A stretch of DNA of 64,000 nt from Sphaerotilus natans (lineage in GTDB: Bacteria > Pseudomonadota > Gammaproteobacteria > Burkholderiales > Burkholderiaceae_C). Both the position numbers and the translations under genes were made by a program. The stretch lies in assembly GCF_900156335.1 (NCBI RefSeq), contig NZ_FTMZ01000018.1, positions 1-64,000 of the forward strand, read 5' to 3'. The notes below the pieces were generated by a model, which made no database searches, had not been told where the DNA came from, and saw nothing but the letters and a program-made list of their open reading frames with translations. Numbering within the stretch: the stretch's first letter is position 1; each line of letters starts with the position of its first letter. Of this stretch, positions 32,645 through 42,399 are shown one piece after another.

Positions 32645-34903
32645 TCAGGCCTTCACGCAGTCGATGAAGTAGCGCTTGCGCCCGCCGCCGATGTCCTCCT
32701 CGACCAGGCCGTGCACGTCGGTGTGGAAGCCGGGGAAGCGCTCGTTGAAGTCGCGGGTGAAGCGCAGGTAGTCGACGATGCGCTTGTTGAAGCGCTCGCC
32801 CGGGATCAGCAGCGGGATGCCCGGCGGGTACGGCGTCAGCAGCGAGGTGGTGATGCGGCCCTCGAGCTGGTCGATCTCGACGCGCTCGGTGCGGCGGTGC
32901 GCGATGTGCGCGTAGGCGTCGCTGGGCTTCATCGCCGGCTCGACATCCGACAGATAGACCTCGGTCGTCAGGCGGGCGATGTCGCCCTCGGCGTAGGCCT
33001 TGTGGATGAGCTGGCACAGGTCCTTCAGGCCCAGGCGCTCGTACATCGGGAACTTGGCGGCGAACTCGGGCAGCACGCGCCAGATCGGCTGGTTGCGGTC
33101 GTAGTCGTCCTTGAACTGCTGCAGCGCGGTCAGCAGCGTGTTCCAGCGGCCCTTGGTGATGCCGATGGTGAACATGATGAAGAACGAGTACAGGCCCGTC
33201 TTCTCGACCACCACGCCGTGCTCGGCCAGGTACTTCGAGACGATCGAGGCCGGGATGCCGGTCTCGGCGAAGTCGCCCGACACGTCCAGTCCGGGCGTGA
33301 TCAGCGTCGACTTGATCGGGTCGAGCATGTTGAAGCCCGGCGCCAGGTCGCCGAAGCCGTGCCAGCTCTCGTTGGCCTGCAGCACCCAGCCTTCGGCGCG
33401 GCCGATGCCGTCGGCGGCCAGCGCCGGCGGGCCCCAGACCTTGAACCACCAGTCGTGGCCGAACTCGTCCTCGACCTTGCGCATGGCGCGGCGGAAGTCC
33501 AGCGCCTCCTTGATGCTTTCCTCGACCAGCGCGGTGCCGCCCGGGGGCTCCATCATCGCCGCGGCGACATCGCACGAGGCGATGATCGCGTACTGCGGGC
33601 TGGTGGAGGTGTGCATCAGGTAGGCCTCGTTGAAGAGGTGGCGGTCGAGCTTCTGCTCCTGCGCGTCCTGCACCAGCACCTGCGAGGCCTGGCTGATGCC
33701 GGCCAGCAGCTTGTGGGTCGACTGGGTCGCGTAGACCATCGCCTGCTTCGGACGCGGGCGGTTCTTGCCCATCGCGTGGTAGCTGCCGTAGAACTTGTGG
33801 AAGGCGGCGTGCGGCAGCCAGGCCTCGTCGAAGTGCAGCGTGTCGATCCAGCCGTCCATCATCTGCTTGATGGTCTCGGTGTTGTAGAGCACGCCGTCAT
33901 AGGTGCTCTGCGTCAGCGTCATGATGCGCGGCTTGATGCCGGTGGTGTCGACGCCGGCCAGCAGCGGGTTCTTCGCGATCTTGGCCTCGATGGCCTCGCG
34001 GGTGAACTCGGTCTGCGGGATCGGGCCGATGATGCCGAAGTGGTTGCGCGTCGGCGTCATGAACACCGGAATCGCGCCGGTCATGATGATCGAGTGCAGG
34101 ATCGACTTGTGGCAGTTGCGGTCCACCACCACCACGTCGCCCGGCGCCACCGTGTGGTGCCAGACCATCTTGTTGGAGGTCGAGGTGCCGTTGGTGACGA
34201 AGAAGCAGTGGTCGGCGTTGAAGATGCGCGCGGCGTTGCGCTCGCTCTGCGCCACCGGGCCGGTGTGGTCGAGCAGCTGGCCGAGTTCCTCGACCGCATT
34301 GCAGACGTCGGCGCGCAGCATGTTCTCGCCGAAGAACTGGTGGAACATCTGGCCCACCGGGCTCTTCAGGAAGGCCACGCCGCCGGAGTGGCCCGGGCAG
34401 TGCCAGCTGTAGGAGCCGTCGCGCGCGTACTCCATCAGCTGCTTGAAGAACGGCGGCGCCAGGCCGTCGAGATAGGTGCGCGCCTCGCGGATGATGTGAC
34501 GCGCCACGAACTCCGGCGTGTCCTCGAACATGTGGATGAAGCCGTGCAGCTCGCGCAGGATGTCGTTCGGGATGTGCTGGCTGGTGCGCGTCTCGCCGTA
34601 GATGTAGATCGGGATGTCCGGGTTGCGGAAGCGGATCTCCTCGATGAATTTCCGCAGGTTCAGCACCGCCGGATCCAGCTCGGGGCCGGGCGTGAACTCC
34701 TCGTCGTCGATCGACAGGATGAAGGCCGAGGCGCGGCTCTGCTGCTGCGCGAACTGGCTCAGGTCGCCGTAGCTGGTCACGCCCAGCACCTCGAAACCCT
34801 CTTTCTCGATCGCCTGCGCCAGCGCGCGGATGCCGAGGCCGGAGGTGTTCTCCGAGCGGAAGTCCTCGTCGATGATGACGATCGGGAAATGGAAGCGCTG
34901 CAT
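32645..34903 (-). CDS. Orn/Lys/Arg decarboxylase (fold type I, PLP-dependent)
   Basis: The protein has 752 residues from ATG 34903. The N-terminal wing domain (MQRFHFPIVIIDEDFRSENT) is like a response regulator receiver; the main domain has SYSWHCPGHSGGVAFLKSPV, HCFFVTNGTSTSNKMVWHHT and STHKLLAGISQASQVLVQD, where the His-Lys carries the PLP. Length and domain order match the inducible arginine/lysine/ornithine decarboxylases (AdiA, CadA, SpeF group). Which of the three substrates is used cannot be decided by eye; arginine is common for this subgroup in Burkholderiales. It may take part in polyamine synthesis or acid resistance. Confidence 0.92.
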   Translation of the reverse strand: MQRFHFPIVIIDEDFRSENTSGLGIRALAQAIEKEGFEVLGVTSYGDLSQFAQQQSRASAFILSIDDEEFTPGPELDPAVLNLRKFIEEIRFRNPDIPIYIYGETRTSQHIPNDILRELHGFIHMFEDTPEFVARHIIREARTYLDGLAPPFFKQLMEYARDGSYSWHCPGHSGGVAFLKSPVGQMFHQFFGENMLRADVCNAVEELGQLLDHTGPVAQSERNAARIFNADHCFFVTNGTSTSNKMVWHHTVAPGDVVVVDRNCHKSILHSIIMTGAIPVFMTPTRNHFGIIGPIPQTEFTREAIEAKIAKNPLLAGVDTTGIKPRIMTLTQSTYDGVLYNTETIKQMMDGWIDTLHFDEAWLPHAAFHKFYGSYHAMGKNRPRPKQAMVYATQSTHKLLAGISQASQVLVQDAQEQKLDRHLFNEAYLMHTSTSPQYAIIASCDVAAAMMEPPGGTALVEESIKEALDFRRAMRKVEDEFGHDWWFKVWGPPALAADGIGRAEGWVLQANESWHGFGDLAPGFNMLDPIKSTLITPGLDVSGDFAETGIPASIVSKYLAEHGVVVEKTGLYSFFIMFTIGITKGRWNTLLTALQQFKDDYDRNQPIWRVLPEFAAKFPMYERLGLKDLCQLIHKAYAEGDIARLTTEVYLSDVEPAMKPSDAYAHIAHRRTERVEIDQLEGRITTSLLTPYPPGIPLLIPGERFNKRIVDYLRFTRDFNERFPGFHTDVHGLVEEDIGGGRKRYFIDCVKA

Positions 34904-35328
34904 GGCGGAAGGGTCTCCGAAGACCAGGGGGCGGTGGAACAGGAAAAAGCGAAGGGCGAAGTGTAGGGCCAGCGCGTGACGCGACGACGATGGACGAGGC
35001 CTGCGGTGGGATGTGCCTCGCGCAGGGTGCGTCACCCCGGCTCATGTGTTCCTGGACACGAACACGACACAGGCACCGGCAGGGGTCTGGTTCGCTCAGA
35101 CACAGATCCTTCTACACCCACTGAGAGAACAATTATCCGTATGGGGTTGCCAATCCATCAAGTCATTTGAGACTTTCTGGATGCCAATTAGCTTTCTAGA
35201 CTGCTTGCCATGGCATCAATCACCCTGGAACAAGCAGGCCTGCAGTCCATGTGCAAAGTGAGTCATGGCGTGGGAAGCGCAGCACCGACCCATGCATCCG
35301 ATGCGTCCGGTCATGAGGCACTGTGGCC
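34904..35328. other. 425-bp intergenic region, no gene recognised
   Basis: It separates the decarboxylase gene from the cupin operon. The middle (about 35100-35215) is notably AT-richer than the rest of the window and probably carries the operon's promoter and regulatory sites. Short open frames here do not look like proteins. I cannot name a binding site. Confidence 0.5.
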
Positions 35329-36474
35329 ATGAGCGGCGCAAACGGGCTACGCATCGCCATGGCATCTCTGACGCTGTCTCTCGCGGGGCCTTCCCTGGCA
35401 CAGAGCGCTGAGTCGAGTCTTCGGATCACACACCATGGCTCGCAAGAGGCGGTGCGTGGCGCGGCGAACCACTTCTCAGGTGTCGTGCAGGTCGAGCTGC
35501 GGTTTGCCAGCGAGTTCCCCGCTCGCGTCAGTGGCGGCCTGGTCAGTTTCGAGCCTGGTGCCCGCACGGTCTGGCACACCCACCCGCTTGGGCAGACGCT
35601 GTTCGTCACCCGTGGCCTTGGGCTCGTGCAGCGATGGGGCGGTTCCGTCCAGGAGATGCGTCCGGGCGATGTCGTCTGGATTCCGGCTGGCGTGAAGCAC
35701 TGGCACGGTGCCTCGCACGCGAGTGCCATGAGCCACCTGGCGATCGCAGAACAACTCGACGGCAAGACCGTCGACTGGCTGGAACCGGTCGCCGATGCGG
35801 TGCCCGCCCAGGTGGCGGCGCCTGGCGCCATCGATGCGCTGACCGCCAAGCAGCAGGCCATCGCGGCTGTCGCTGCGTTCGCGGCCATGAGCGACATGCC
35901 CCGGCTGAACGCCGCGCTCAACCAGGGGCTGGATGCTGGACTGAGCATCGGCGAAGCCAAGGAGATCCTGGTGCAGCTCTACGCGTATGTCGGCTTTCCG
36001 AAGAGCCTCAATGCGCTGGGTGAGCTGCTGAAGGTCACGCAAGGCCGCCAGCAGCGCGGCATCCACGATGCCGCTGGCCGCGAACCCGTGCGTCCCATCC
36101 CGGTAGGTGAGGAGCTGTTGGCTGTGGGCGCGCTCAACCAGGCGCGCATCGCCGGGGGAGCCGTCAAGAACGCGGTGACGGACTTTGCGCCGCTCATCAA
36201 CCAGTACCTGCAGGCGCACCTGTTCGGCGCCATCTTCGAGCGCGACAACCTCGACTGGGCCAGTCGTGAGCTGGCGACCGTCGGCGCGCTGGCCGCCACG
36301 CCGGGCGTCGAGGCCCAGTTGCGTTCGCACCTGCGGGCCAGCCTGCGGGTGGGCTTGACCGCGGCGCAGCTGCGGCAGTTGACGCAGGTGCTGGCCGAAC
36401 GCGTGGATCCGGCGGCGGCCGGGCGCGCGGAAGCGGCACTGAACCAGGCGCTCGCAGCCGCGACCGGAGGATGA
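35329..36474 (+). CDS. Exported cupin fused to carboxymuconolactone decarboxylase-like domains
   Basis: The protein has 381 residues from ATG 35329 (a GTG at 35323 is alternative). Residues 1-25 are a signal peptide (LRIAMASLTLSLAGPSLAQS). Residues about 35-150 are a cupin: PGARTVWHTHPLGQTLFVTR and PGDVVWIPAGVKHWHGASHA have the metal-binding His. Residues about 165-260 and 270-375 look like two CMD/AhpD-type helical units (AKEILVQLYAYVGFPKSLNA and DNLDWASRELATVGALAATP), without the CxxC of AhpD. Such fusions occur with oxidoreductase or hydrolase genes; the role is unknown. First gene of a four-gene operon. Confidence 0.85.
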   Translation: MSGANGLRIAMASLTLSLAGPSLAQSAESSLRITHHGSQEAVRGAANHFSGVVQVELRFASEFPARVSGGLVSFEPGARTVWHTHPLGQTLFVTRGLGLVQRWGGSVQEMRPGDVVWIPAGVKHWHGASHASAMSHLAIAEQLDGKTVDWLEPVADAVPAQVAAPGAIDALTAKQQAIAAVAAFAAMSDMPRLNAALNQGLDAGLSIGEAKEILVQLYAYVGFPKSLNALGELLKVTQGRQQRGIHDAAGREPVRPIPVGEELLAVGALNQARIAGGAVKNAVTDFAPLINQYLQAHLFGAIFERDNLDWASRELATVGALAATPGVEAQLRSHLRASLRVGLTAAQLRQLTQVLAERVDPAAAGRAEAALNQALAAATGG

Positions 36475-37553
36475 CCATGACCCTGAACCACAAGACCTTG
36501 CTGGCGATGCTGGCGCTGGGTGCGCTCTCCGCCTGCTCGACTCCGTGCGGCCACCTGTCCGACGGGCCCTTGCAGATCGCGAAACAAGGCAGTTTCGCGG
36601 TGGGCGGGACGGTGCTGACCACGCCCGGCGTCTACGACAACAACCGCCCCAGCGCCCAGGGTCAGACCTTTCACGGCGACCACATCTACGCCTTCTATCA
36701 GGTGCCAGCGCAGCCGCGGGCGCTGCCCATCGTCATGCTGCACGGCGCCTTCCAGTCGGCCCGCACCTGGGAGACCACCTTTGACGGCCGCGAAGGCTTC
36801 CAGACCCTGTTCCTGCGCCGCGGCTACCCGGTCTACCTGGTCGATCAGCCGCGCCGCGGACGGGCGGGCAACAGCACGGTCGCGGGCACGATCGAGCCGG
36901 CACCCAACGACCAGCTCTTCTTCGACCAGTTCCGCCTGGGCAAGTGGCCCGCCTATTTCGACAATGTCCAGTTCGACCGCCAGCCCGAGACCTTGAACCA
37001 GGCCTTCCGCTCGTTGACGCCCAACACCGGGCCGTTCGATGCGGGCGTGATCTCGGACGCCATGGCGGCGCTGTTCGACAAGACCGGCCCCGGCATCCTG
37101 TTCACGCACTCGCAGGCCGGCGGCCCGGGGTGGCTGACGGCCATCAAGAGCGACAAGGTCCAGGCCATCGTCGCGCTGGAGCCCGGCAGCGGCTTCATCT
37201 TCCCCACGGGAGAACTGCCGCCCGAGCTGCCAAGCGCGGCCGGCACGCTGAAGGCCGAGGCGGTGCCGCTGGCGGACTTCGAGAAGCTCACCCGCATACC
37301 CATCGTCCTCTACTACGGCGACAACTTCCCGACCGAGCCAACCGCAGAGCGCGGGCAGGACAACTGGCGGGTGCGCCTGCAGATGGCGCGGCTGTGGGTG
37401 GCCGCCATCAACCGCCACGGCGGCGACGCCCGGCTGGTGCATTTGCCGGAGATCGGCATCCGCGGCAACACCCACTTCCTGATGTCCGACCTGAACAACG
37501 TCGCCATCGCCAACCTCGTGTCCGCCTTTCTCGCCGAAAAGAAGCTGGACTGA
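36471..37553 (+). CDS. Lipoprotein alpha/beta hydrolase
   Basis: The protein has 360 residues. The N-terminus is a lipoprotein signal: LLAMLALGALSACS, with the lipobox Leu-Ser-Ala-Cys. IVMLHGAFQSARTWETTFDG holds the oxyanion HG, FTHSQAGGPGWL the nucleophile Ser (H-S-Q-A-G instead of G-x-S-x-G), and NTHFLMSD near the end the catalytic His. Family members are exported esterases of unclear substrate. The start ATG overlaps the previous gene's stop (36471-36474), and its own stop overlaps the next start by one base, so all three are coupled. Confidence 0.85.
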   Translation: MTMTLNHKTLLAMLALGALSACSTPCGHLSDGPLQIAKQGSFAVGGTVLTTPGVYDNNRPSAQGQTFHGDHIYAFYQVPAQPRALPIVMLHGAFQSARTWETTFDGREGFQTLFLRRGYPVYLVDQPRRGRAGNSTVAGTIEPAPNDQLFFDQFRLGKWPAYFDNVQFDRQPETLNQAFRSLTPNTGPFDAGVISDAMAALFDKTGPGILFTHSQAGGPGWLTAIKSDKVQAIVALEPGSGFIFPTGELPPELPSAAGTLKAEAVPLADFEKLTRIPIVLYYGDNFPTEPTAERGQDNWRVRLQMARLWVAAINRHGGDARLVHLPEIGIRGNTHFLMSDLNNVAIANLVSAFLAEKKLD

Positions 37554-39241
37554 TGCCCACCCCTTTCAAGCCACCGACCATGCGTACGCACACCTCCCCA
37601 TCCGCCCGCAGCGGCCCGAAGACGACCACGGCCGCACTGGCCCTCTCTGCCGCCTTGCTGACCGGCGGCTGGCTGCCTGCCAGCGCCCAGGCTGCGGATC
37701 CCTTGGTTCGCACCTCGAGCGGCCCGGTGCAGGGCCTCGTCGATGACGGCGTGCTGACCTTCCGCGGCATTCCCTATGCGACGGCGCCCCGCTTCATGCC
37801 GCCGATCGAGCCGGCCGCCTGGTCGACACCGCTGGCCGCCACCCAGTACGGCCCGATCTGCCTGCAATCCGGGCAGAACCCCTTCCCGGGCCAGGCGCCG
37901 AAGTTGCCGCAGAGCGATGACTGCCAGAACCTCAACGTCTGGGCGCCTGCCGGCAAGACCGCCAAGAAGCGTGCGGTGATGGTCTGGCTGCACGGCGGGG
38001 GCTTTTCCGCAGGCTCGTCGATGGAGGCCATCAGCTACGAAGGCAAGAACCTCAGCAAGACCGGCGACGTGGTCGTGGTGTCGGTCAACCACCGGCTCAA
38101 TGCCCTCGGGCACCTCGACCTGTCGGCCTATGGTGACGCCTACAAGTACTCCGCCAACCTGGGCGTGATGGACCTGGTGGCGTCGCTGCAATGGGTCCGG
38201 CGCAACATCGGCCAGTTCGGCGGGGACCCGGCCAATGTCACGGTCTTCGGCGAGTCGGGCGGCGGCGCCAAGGTGCTCACGCTGATGGCCACCCCGGCGG
38301 CCCGCGGCCTGTTCCAGAAGGCCATCGTGCAAAGCGGTGCGGTCGAGCAGATGGGCATGAACCTGACCGCGCCCGCCACCGGCCGCCGCGTGGCCGAACT
38401 CACGCTGCAGCAGCTCGACATCGCCCCCGGCGACGTGGCGCGCCTGCAGGCCGTGCCTTACCCGCAGCTGGTGGAGGCCACGCGCAAGGCGCTCAAGCAG
38501 ACGGCCGAAGAGCGGAAGCTGCCGGCGGTGCTGGGTTCGGGCTACGGCCTGGACTGGACGCCCACCATGGACGGCGACTACATCCCGGTGCAGCCCGCGG
38601 GCCAGACCTTCGCGGCGCAGTCCCAGTCCATTCCGCTGCTGATCGGCACCAACCTCAACGAGTGGACCACCATCGGCAACCTGCTGAACCGGGACCAGAT
38701 CCGCGCGGACAACAAGAACACCTGGTCGGCTGAGCAGGTGGCCGCCAAGCTGAAGGAACGCTTTGGTGACCAAGCCGATGCGGTCACCCAGGCCTTCTTG
38801 CGTGCCTATCCCGACAAGAAGCCAGCGGATGCGCTGTTCGTGGACACCTTCCTGCGCGTGCCGGCCCTGAAGACCGCGGGCCTCAAGGCCGATCAGCACG
38901 GCGCGCCGGTCTACACCTATGTCTTCAGCTGGGAGACCCCGGCCCTCGGCGGTGTGGGCATGGCCTACCACACGGCCGAGATCCCCTTCGTGTTCAACAA
39001 CATCGCCATCACCGGGGCGCTGACCGGCAACGGCCCCGAGGCCCACACGCTGGCGCAACGCATGAGCGGCGCCTGGGTGCGCTTCGCCAAGACCGGCAAC
39101 CCCAACGGGCCGGGCCTGCCGACGTGGACGCCCTACACCCGCGCCAGCGGGGCGACGATGGTGTTCGACAACACCGTGCAGGTGCGCCATCACCATGACC
39201 GCGAATTGTTGAAGCTGCTGGCCCCCGAGCCGGCGCACTGA
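37553..39241 (+). CDS. Exported type-B carboxylesterase
   Basis: The protein has 562 residues from the ATG at 37553 (TGATG overlap with the preceding stop). A signal peptide ends at about residue 48 (ALLTGGWLPASAQAA). RTSSGPVQGLVDDGVLTFRG begins the fold; VMVWLHGGGFSAGSS has the oxyanion hole, VTVFGESGGGAKVLTLMATP the nucleophile Ser in G-E-S-G-G, and YHTAEIPFVF the catalytic His. Type-B esterases hydrolyse esters and lactones of many kinds, including p-nitrobenzyl esters and mycotoxin esters. The operon context suggests degradation of an ester- or lactone-containing compound outside the cell (inference). Confidence 0.9.
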   Translation: MPTPFKPPTMRTHTSPSARSGPKTTTAALALSAALLTGGWLPASAQAADPLVRTSSGPVQGLVDDGVLTFRGIPYATAPRFMPPIEPAAWSTPLAATQYGPICLQSGQNPFPGQAPKLPQSDDCQNLNVWAPAGKTAKKRAVMVWLHGGGFSAGSSMEAISYEGKNLSKTGDVVVVSVNHRLNALGHLDLSAYGDAYKYSANLGVMDLVASLQWVRRNIGQFGGDPANVTVFGESGGGAKVLTLMATPAARGLFQKAIVQSGAVEQMGMNLTAPATGRRVAELTLQQLDIAPGDVARLQAVPYPQLVEATRKALKQTAEERKLPAVLGSGYGLDWTPTMDGDYIPVQPAGQTFAAQSQSIPLLIGTNLNEWTTIGNLLNRDQIRADNKNTWSAEQVAAKLKERFGDQADAVTQAFLRAYPDKKPADALFVDTFLRVPALKTAGLKADQHGAPVYTYVFSWETPALGGVGMAYHTAEIPFVFNNIAITGALTGNGPEAHTLAQRMSGAWVRFAKTGNPNGPGLPTWTPYTRASGATMVFDNTVQVRHHHDRELLKLLAPEPAH

Positions 39242-39258
39242 CGACACGAGGCCACGCC

Positions 39259-40362
39259 ATGCACCACACCGATCCAACCCCGAAGCGCCGCGAGTTCCTC
39301 GAAAGCTGCGCCGGTCTCATGTCCCTCGCTTCCCTGGCCGTTGCAGGAGGTTCCCTGATGTCCACGTCCGCTGTCGCAGCCGACCCCAAGCAGAACCCGT
39401 TCACGCTGGTCTACGAGGGCGCGATTGCGAAGAACGAGCCGGGCCAGGTCCACATCCACCCGGTCCAGTACGAGCTCAACGGCCTGAAGATCGCCGCCAA
39501 CGTCTACACCCCCCCGAACTACGATGCGGGCAGGACGTACGCCGCCATCGTGGTGGCGCACCCCAACGGTGGCGTGAAGGAGCAGACCGCGGGCCTGCAT
39601 GCGCAGCGCCTGGCCGGACTGGGCTACGTCACCATCGCGATGGACGCCGCCTACCAGGGCGGCAGCGGTGGCGAGCCGCGCAGCACGGACAAGCCGCAGT
39701 TCCGCATCGAGGACATCCATGGCGCGGCGGACTTCATCACCCGCTACCCCGGTGTCGATGCCACGCGCCTGGGCCTGCTGGGCATCTGCGGCGGCGGTGG
39801 TTACTCGTTGGCCGCAGCCAAGACCGACCGGCGCTTCAAGGCCGTGGCGACGCTGAGCATGTTCAATTCCGGGCGCGTGCGCCGCAACGGCTTTGCCGAC
39901 TCGCAACGCCAGACCCTCGAGCAGCGCCTGAAGGACGCGTCGGACGCCCGCGCGCAGGAAAAGGCGGGTGGCCCCATCCGGTATTCAGGCGATGCGAACA
40001 TGACCGACGCGCAGATCGCCGCGCTGCCCTTCGAGATGTACCGGCAGGGCTACCACTACTACTGGCGCACGCACGCCCATCCGGGCTCGACCTTCCGCTA
40101 CACCACCAGCAGCCTGCTGGACCTGATGCGCTGGGATGCCACCGACCAGATCGAGCTGATCACGCAGCCCCTGCTGATGATTGCAGGCAGCAAGGCCGAC
40201 AGCCTCTACATGACCGAGGAGGCTTTCGCCAAGGCCACCGGCACGCAGGACAAGGAGCTGTTCAAGATCGAGGGCGCGACACACATCGAGACCTACTGGG
40301 TCCCGGAGTATGTGGACGCCACAATCGGAAAGCTTGGGCCGTTCTTCGCTCGCACGCTGTGA
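39259..40362 (+). CDS. Dienelactone hydrolase-like alpha/beta hydrolase with Tat-type signal
   Basis: The protein has 367 residues. The N-terminus PKRREFLESCAGLMSLASLA has the twin-arginine RRxFL pattern followed by a hydrophobic stretch and an AVAAD cleavage region. The hydrolase core has AAIVVAHPNGGVKEQTAGLH, LGLLGICGGGGYSLAAAKTD (nucleophile Cys in G-x-C-x-G-G, as in dienelactone hydrolases) and the late IAGSKADSLYMTEEAF and EGATHIETYW (Asp and His of the triad). It is the last gene of the operon, 17 bp after the carboxylesterase. Confidence 0.85.
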   Translation: MHHTDPTPKRREFLESCAGLMSLASLAVAGGSLMSTSAVAADPKQNPFTLVYEGAIAKNEPGQVHIHPVQYELNGLKIAANVYTPPNYDAGRTYAAIVVAHPNGGVKEQTAGLHAQRLAGLGYVTIAMDAAYQGGSGGEPRSTDKPQFRIEDIHGAADFITRYPGVDATRLGLLGICGGGGYSLAAAKTDRRFKAVATLSMFNSGRVRRNGFADSQRQTLEQRLKDASDARAQEKAGGPIRYSGDANMTDAQIAALPFEMYRQGYHYYWRTHAHPGSTFRYTTSSLLDLMRWDATDQIELITQPLLMIAGSKADSLYMTEEAFAKATGTQDKELFKIEGATHIETYWVPEYVDATIGKLGPFFARTL

Positions 40363-40373
40363 TCGTTCGATTA

Positions 40374-40472
40374 GGGTCTGACTTGTCGAAGCGGATGGTG
40401 GCGACAGCGCGGAAATCCTTGAGGCGGTGATGCAGCGCTCGACGACGTTGCGGCCCTTGTAGGCCTGTAGGC
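40374..40472 (-). pseudogene. Scar of an IS5-type transposase (C-terminal fragment, frameshifted)
   Basis: On the minus strand LQAYKGRNVVERC, then after loss of one base HRLKDFRAVATIRFDKS, is the conserved GRNVxERCxxxLKxFRxxAxRxDK segment of IS5-family DDE transposases (the catalytic Glu lies in VVERC). The rest of the element is missing. It sits directly after the four-gene operon. Confidence 0.75.
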
Positions 40473-40497
40473 CACCTCGGCGCTCCCGGCCCGCCGG

Positions 40498-41040
40498 TCA
40501 GTCGTCGTCGGCCGCGTCCAGGCCGGGAAACAGCACCTCGGTGTAGCCGAAGCGGCTGAAGTCGCGCACCCGCATCGGATAGAGCGTGCCGATCAGGTGG
40601 TCGCATTCGTGCTGCACCACCCGGGCATGAAAGCCCTCGGCGATGCGGTCGATCGGCTGGCCACGCTCGTCGCGGCCGGTGTAGCGGATGCGTGACCAGC
40701 GCGGCACCACGCCGCGCAGACCCGGCACCGACAGGCAGCCCTCCCACCCCTCCTCTTCCTCGTCCGACAGCGGCTCGATCACCGGATTGATCAGCACGGT
40801 AGCCGGCACGACCGGAGCCTGCGGATAACGCCGGCTGGCACCGAAGCCGAAGATCACCAGCGCCAGGTCGACGCCGATCTGCGGCGCAGCCAGGCCCGCG
40901 CCTTGCACGGCCTGCATGGTCTCGACCATGTCGGCGATCAGCGCGTGCAGCTCGGAGGTGCCGAACTCGGCCTCGGTGACCGGTCGGGCCGGCTTCAGCA
41001 GTCGGGCATCGCCCATCTTCAGGATTTCGCGTCGGGTCAT
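40498..41040 (-). CDS. def: Peptide deformylase
   Basis: The protein has 180 residues from ATG 41040. All three motifs are intact: [19 protein letters not shown] (zinc-ligand Cys) and QHECDHLIG (two zinc-ligand His and the catalytic Glu). It removes the formyl group from the N-terminal methionine of nascent proteins. An acidic DEEEEGWEG insert precedes the second motif and the C-terminus is acidic (DAADDD). The gene is not linked to fmt here; it may be a second copy. Confidence 0.95.
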   Translation of the reverse strand: MTRREILKMGDARLLKPARPVTEAEFGTSELHALIADMVETMQAVQGAGLAAPQIGVDLALVIFGFGASRRYPQAPVVPATVLINPVIEPLSDEEEEGWEGCLSVPGLRGVVPRWSRIRYTGRDERGQPIDRIAEGFHARVVQHECDHLIGTLYPMRVRDFSRFGYTEVLFPGLDAADDD

Positions 41041-41170
41041 GGCCACCATCATCCAGGTACGGTCAGGAACGCGAATTCTTGCGCACGAGATCGCATCGCG
41101 ACAGACCGATACCCCATGTCTGGTCGGCGTTCCGATTGGAAGACTCCGACGGCCATTACCATTCGTTACC

Positions 41171-42331
41171 ATGAATGCGCTTGCCGATCACATTGCTGTC
41201 CGTGAAATCCATTCCGCCTGCGAGGCCAGCACGGTCAGCTTCCGCGTCGAGCATGGCCTGCACGGCTGGATGAGGCTGCAGTCGCGCTGGCAGGCCATGC
41301 TGAGCGCGGGCCCGGATGCGGACTGCGTCTTCCGGCAGCCGATCTGGCACGGGGCGCGTCTGCGCCACCTCTGCAGTGATCCGGACGAGCTGTTCTTCGT
41401 CTGCGCCGAGCGGCAGGGTCGTCTGCTGGCGGTTCTGCCGCTGGCGCTGTCGGAGAAAGCCGTCGGACGCATGACCGCCATCCGGGAGCTGCGCACCCCG
41501 GTGCATGCGCATCAGCTGCTCTGCGACATCGCGCTGGCACCGGATCAGGACATCCATCGCCTCTGGCCCCAGATGCAGGCCTGGCTGCAGGGACCCGGCG
41601 CCCGCCACCTGCCCTCCTGGGATCTGCTGCGCATCGACGGCGTGCCCGGTGCCAGTGCGCTGGACCAGGCGCTGTGCGCCCAGGCCGGAGCACATCAGCG
41701 CACGCAGCTGCTGCGCCACAGCGCCTGGCTGGACTGCAGCGGCACGGTCGATCAGGCGCTTGCGCGGGTGTCGCGCAGCCATCACGGCAATGTGCGGCGC
41801 CTCCAGCGCCGAGCGATGTCGCGGGGGGCACTGCGCTTCGAGGTGGTGAGCGATCCGGCGGCGCTGCCTCAGGCGCTGTCGCATTTCCTTCAGGTCGAGT
41901 CTTCGGGCTGGAAGGGCGAGCGCGGCACCGCGATCGCCGCCTGCGAGGGTCTGAGCGGCTTCTACCGAACGCTGGCCGAGCAGTTCGCCCGCCATCGCTG
42001 CTGCCGCATCCATCTGCTGTGGCTGGACGACCGGGTGATCGCGGCGCAGTTCGTGCTGCTGGGGGCGCGCACGATGAATCTGGTCAAGATCGCCTATCTC
42101 GAGGAGGAGTCAGACATCGCACCGGGCCATCTGATCATGCGCGAGGCGATCGAGGCCGCCTGTGCCGACCCGGGCATCGACCGGCTCAGCTTTGTCTCGA
42201 GCCCCTCCTGGGCGCATCTGTGGAAGCCGCTGCAGGAGCCGGTCCGCCAGCACCTGATCTTCCGTGACAGCCTGCGAGGCTGGCTGCTGCACCGGCTGCA
42301 CGCGCATCGCCAGCCCGTTCAGGCCGGCTGA
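41171..42331 (+). CDS. GNAT (BioF2/CelD-like) acetyltransferase-domain protein
   Basis: The protein has 386 residues from ATG 41171. [20 protein letters not shown], then [60 protein letters not shown] and [18 protein letters not shown] follow the pattern of the FemAB-related CelD/BioF2 double-GNAT proteins, which occur in polysaccharide and cellulose clusters. Substrate unknown. It is divergent from def, with 130 bp between the starts. Confidence 0.8.
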   Translation: MNALADHIAVREIHSACEASTVSFRVEHGLHGWMRLQSRWQAMLSAGPDADCVFRQPIWHGARLRHLCSDPDELFFVCAERQGRLLAVLPLALSEKAVGRMTAIRELRTPVHAHQLLCDIALAPDQDIHRLWPQMQAWLQGPGARHLPSWDLLRIDGVPGASALDQALCAQAGAHQRTQLLRHSAWLDCSGTVDQALARVSRSHHGNVRRLQRRAMSRGALRFEVVSDPAALPQALSHFLQVESSGWKGERGTAIAACEGLSGFYRTLAEQFARHRCCRIHLLWLDDRVIAAQFVLLGARTMNLVKIAYLEEESDIAPGHLIMREAIEAACADPGIDRLSFVSSPSWAHLWKPLQEPVRQHLIFRDSLRGWLLHRLHAHRQPVQAG

Positions 42332-42399
42332 ATGGCGAGCCGGATTCATCCATGCGATGATCCGCCCCCGATGCGATCGCGATTCCTTCCTGCACTGCC

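Noticed and set aside
31782-33575. A 597-codon open frame that would fuse the AraC regulator to an N-terminal extension.
   Set aside because: The extension is an out-of-frame reading of the decarboxylase gene; the ATG at 32621 gives a normal-sized AraC protein.
32711-34966. A 751-codon open frame opposite the decarboxylase gene, and similar long frames opposite the glycogen genes (for example 22837-25131).
   Set aside because: They are shadows caused by high GC in third positions; the opposite strand carries complete known enzymes with all motifs.
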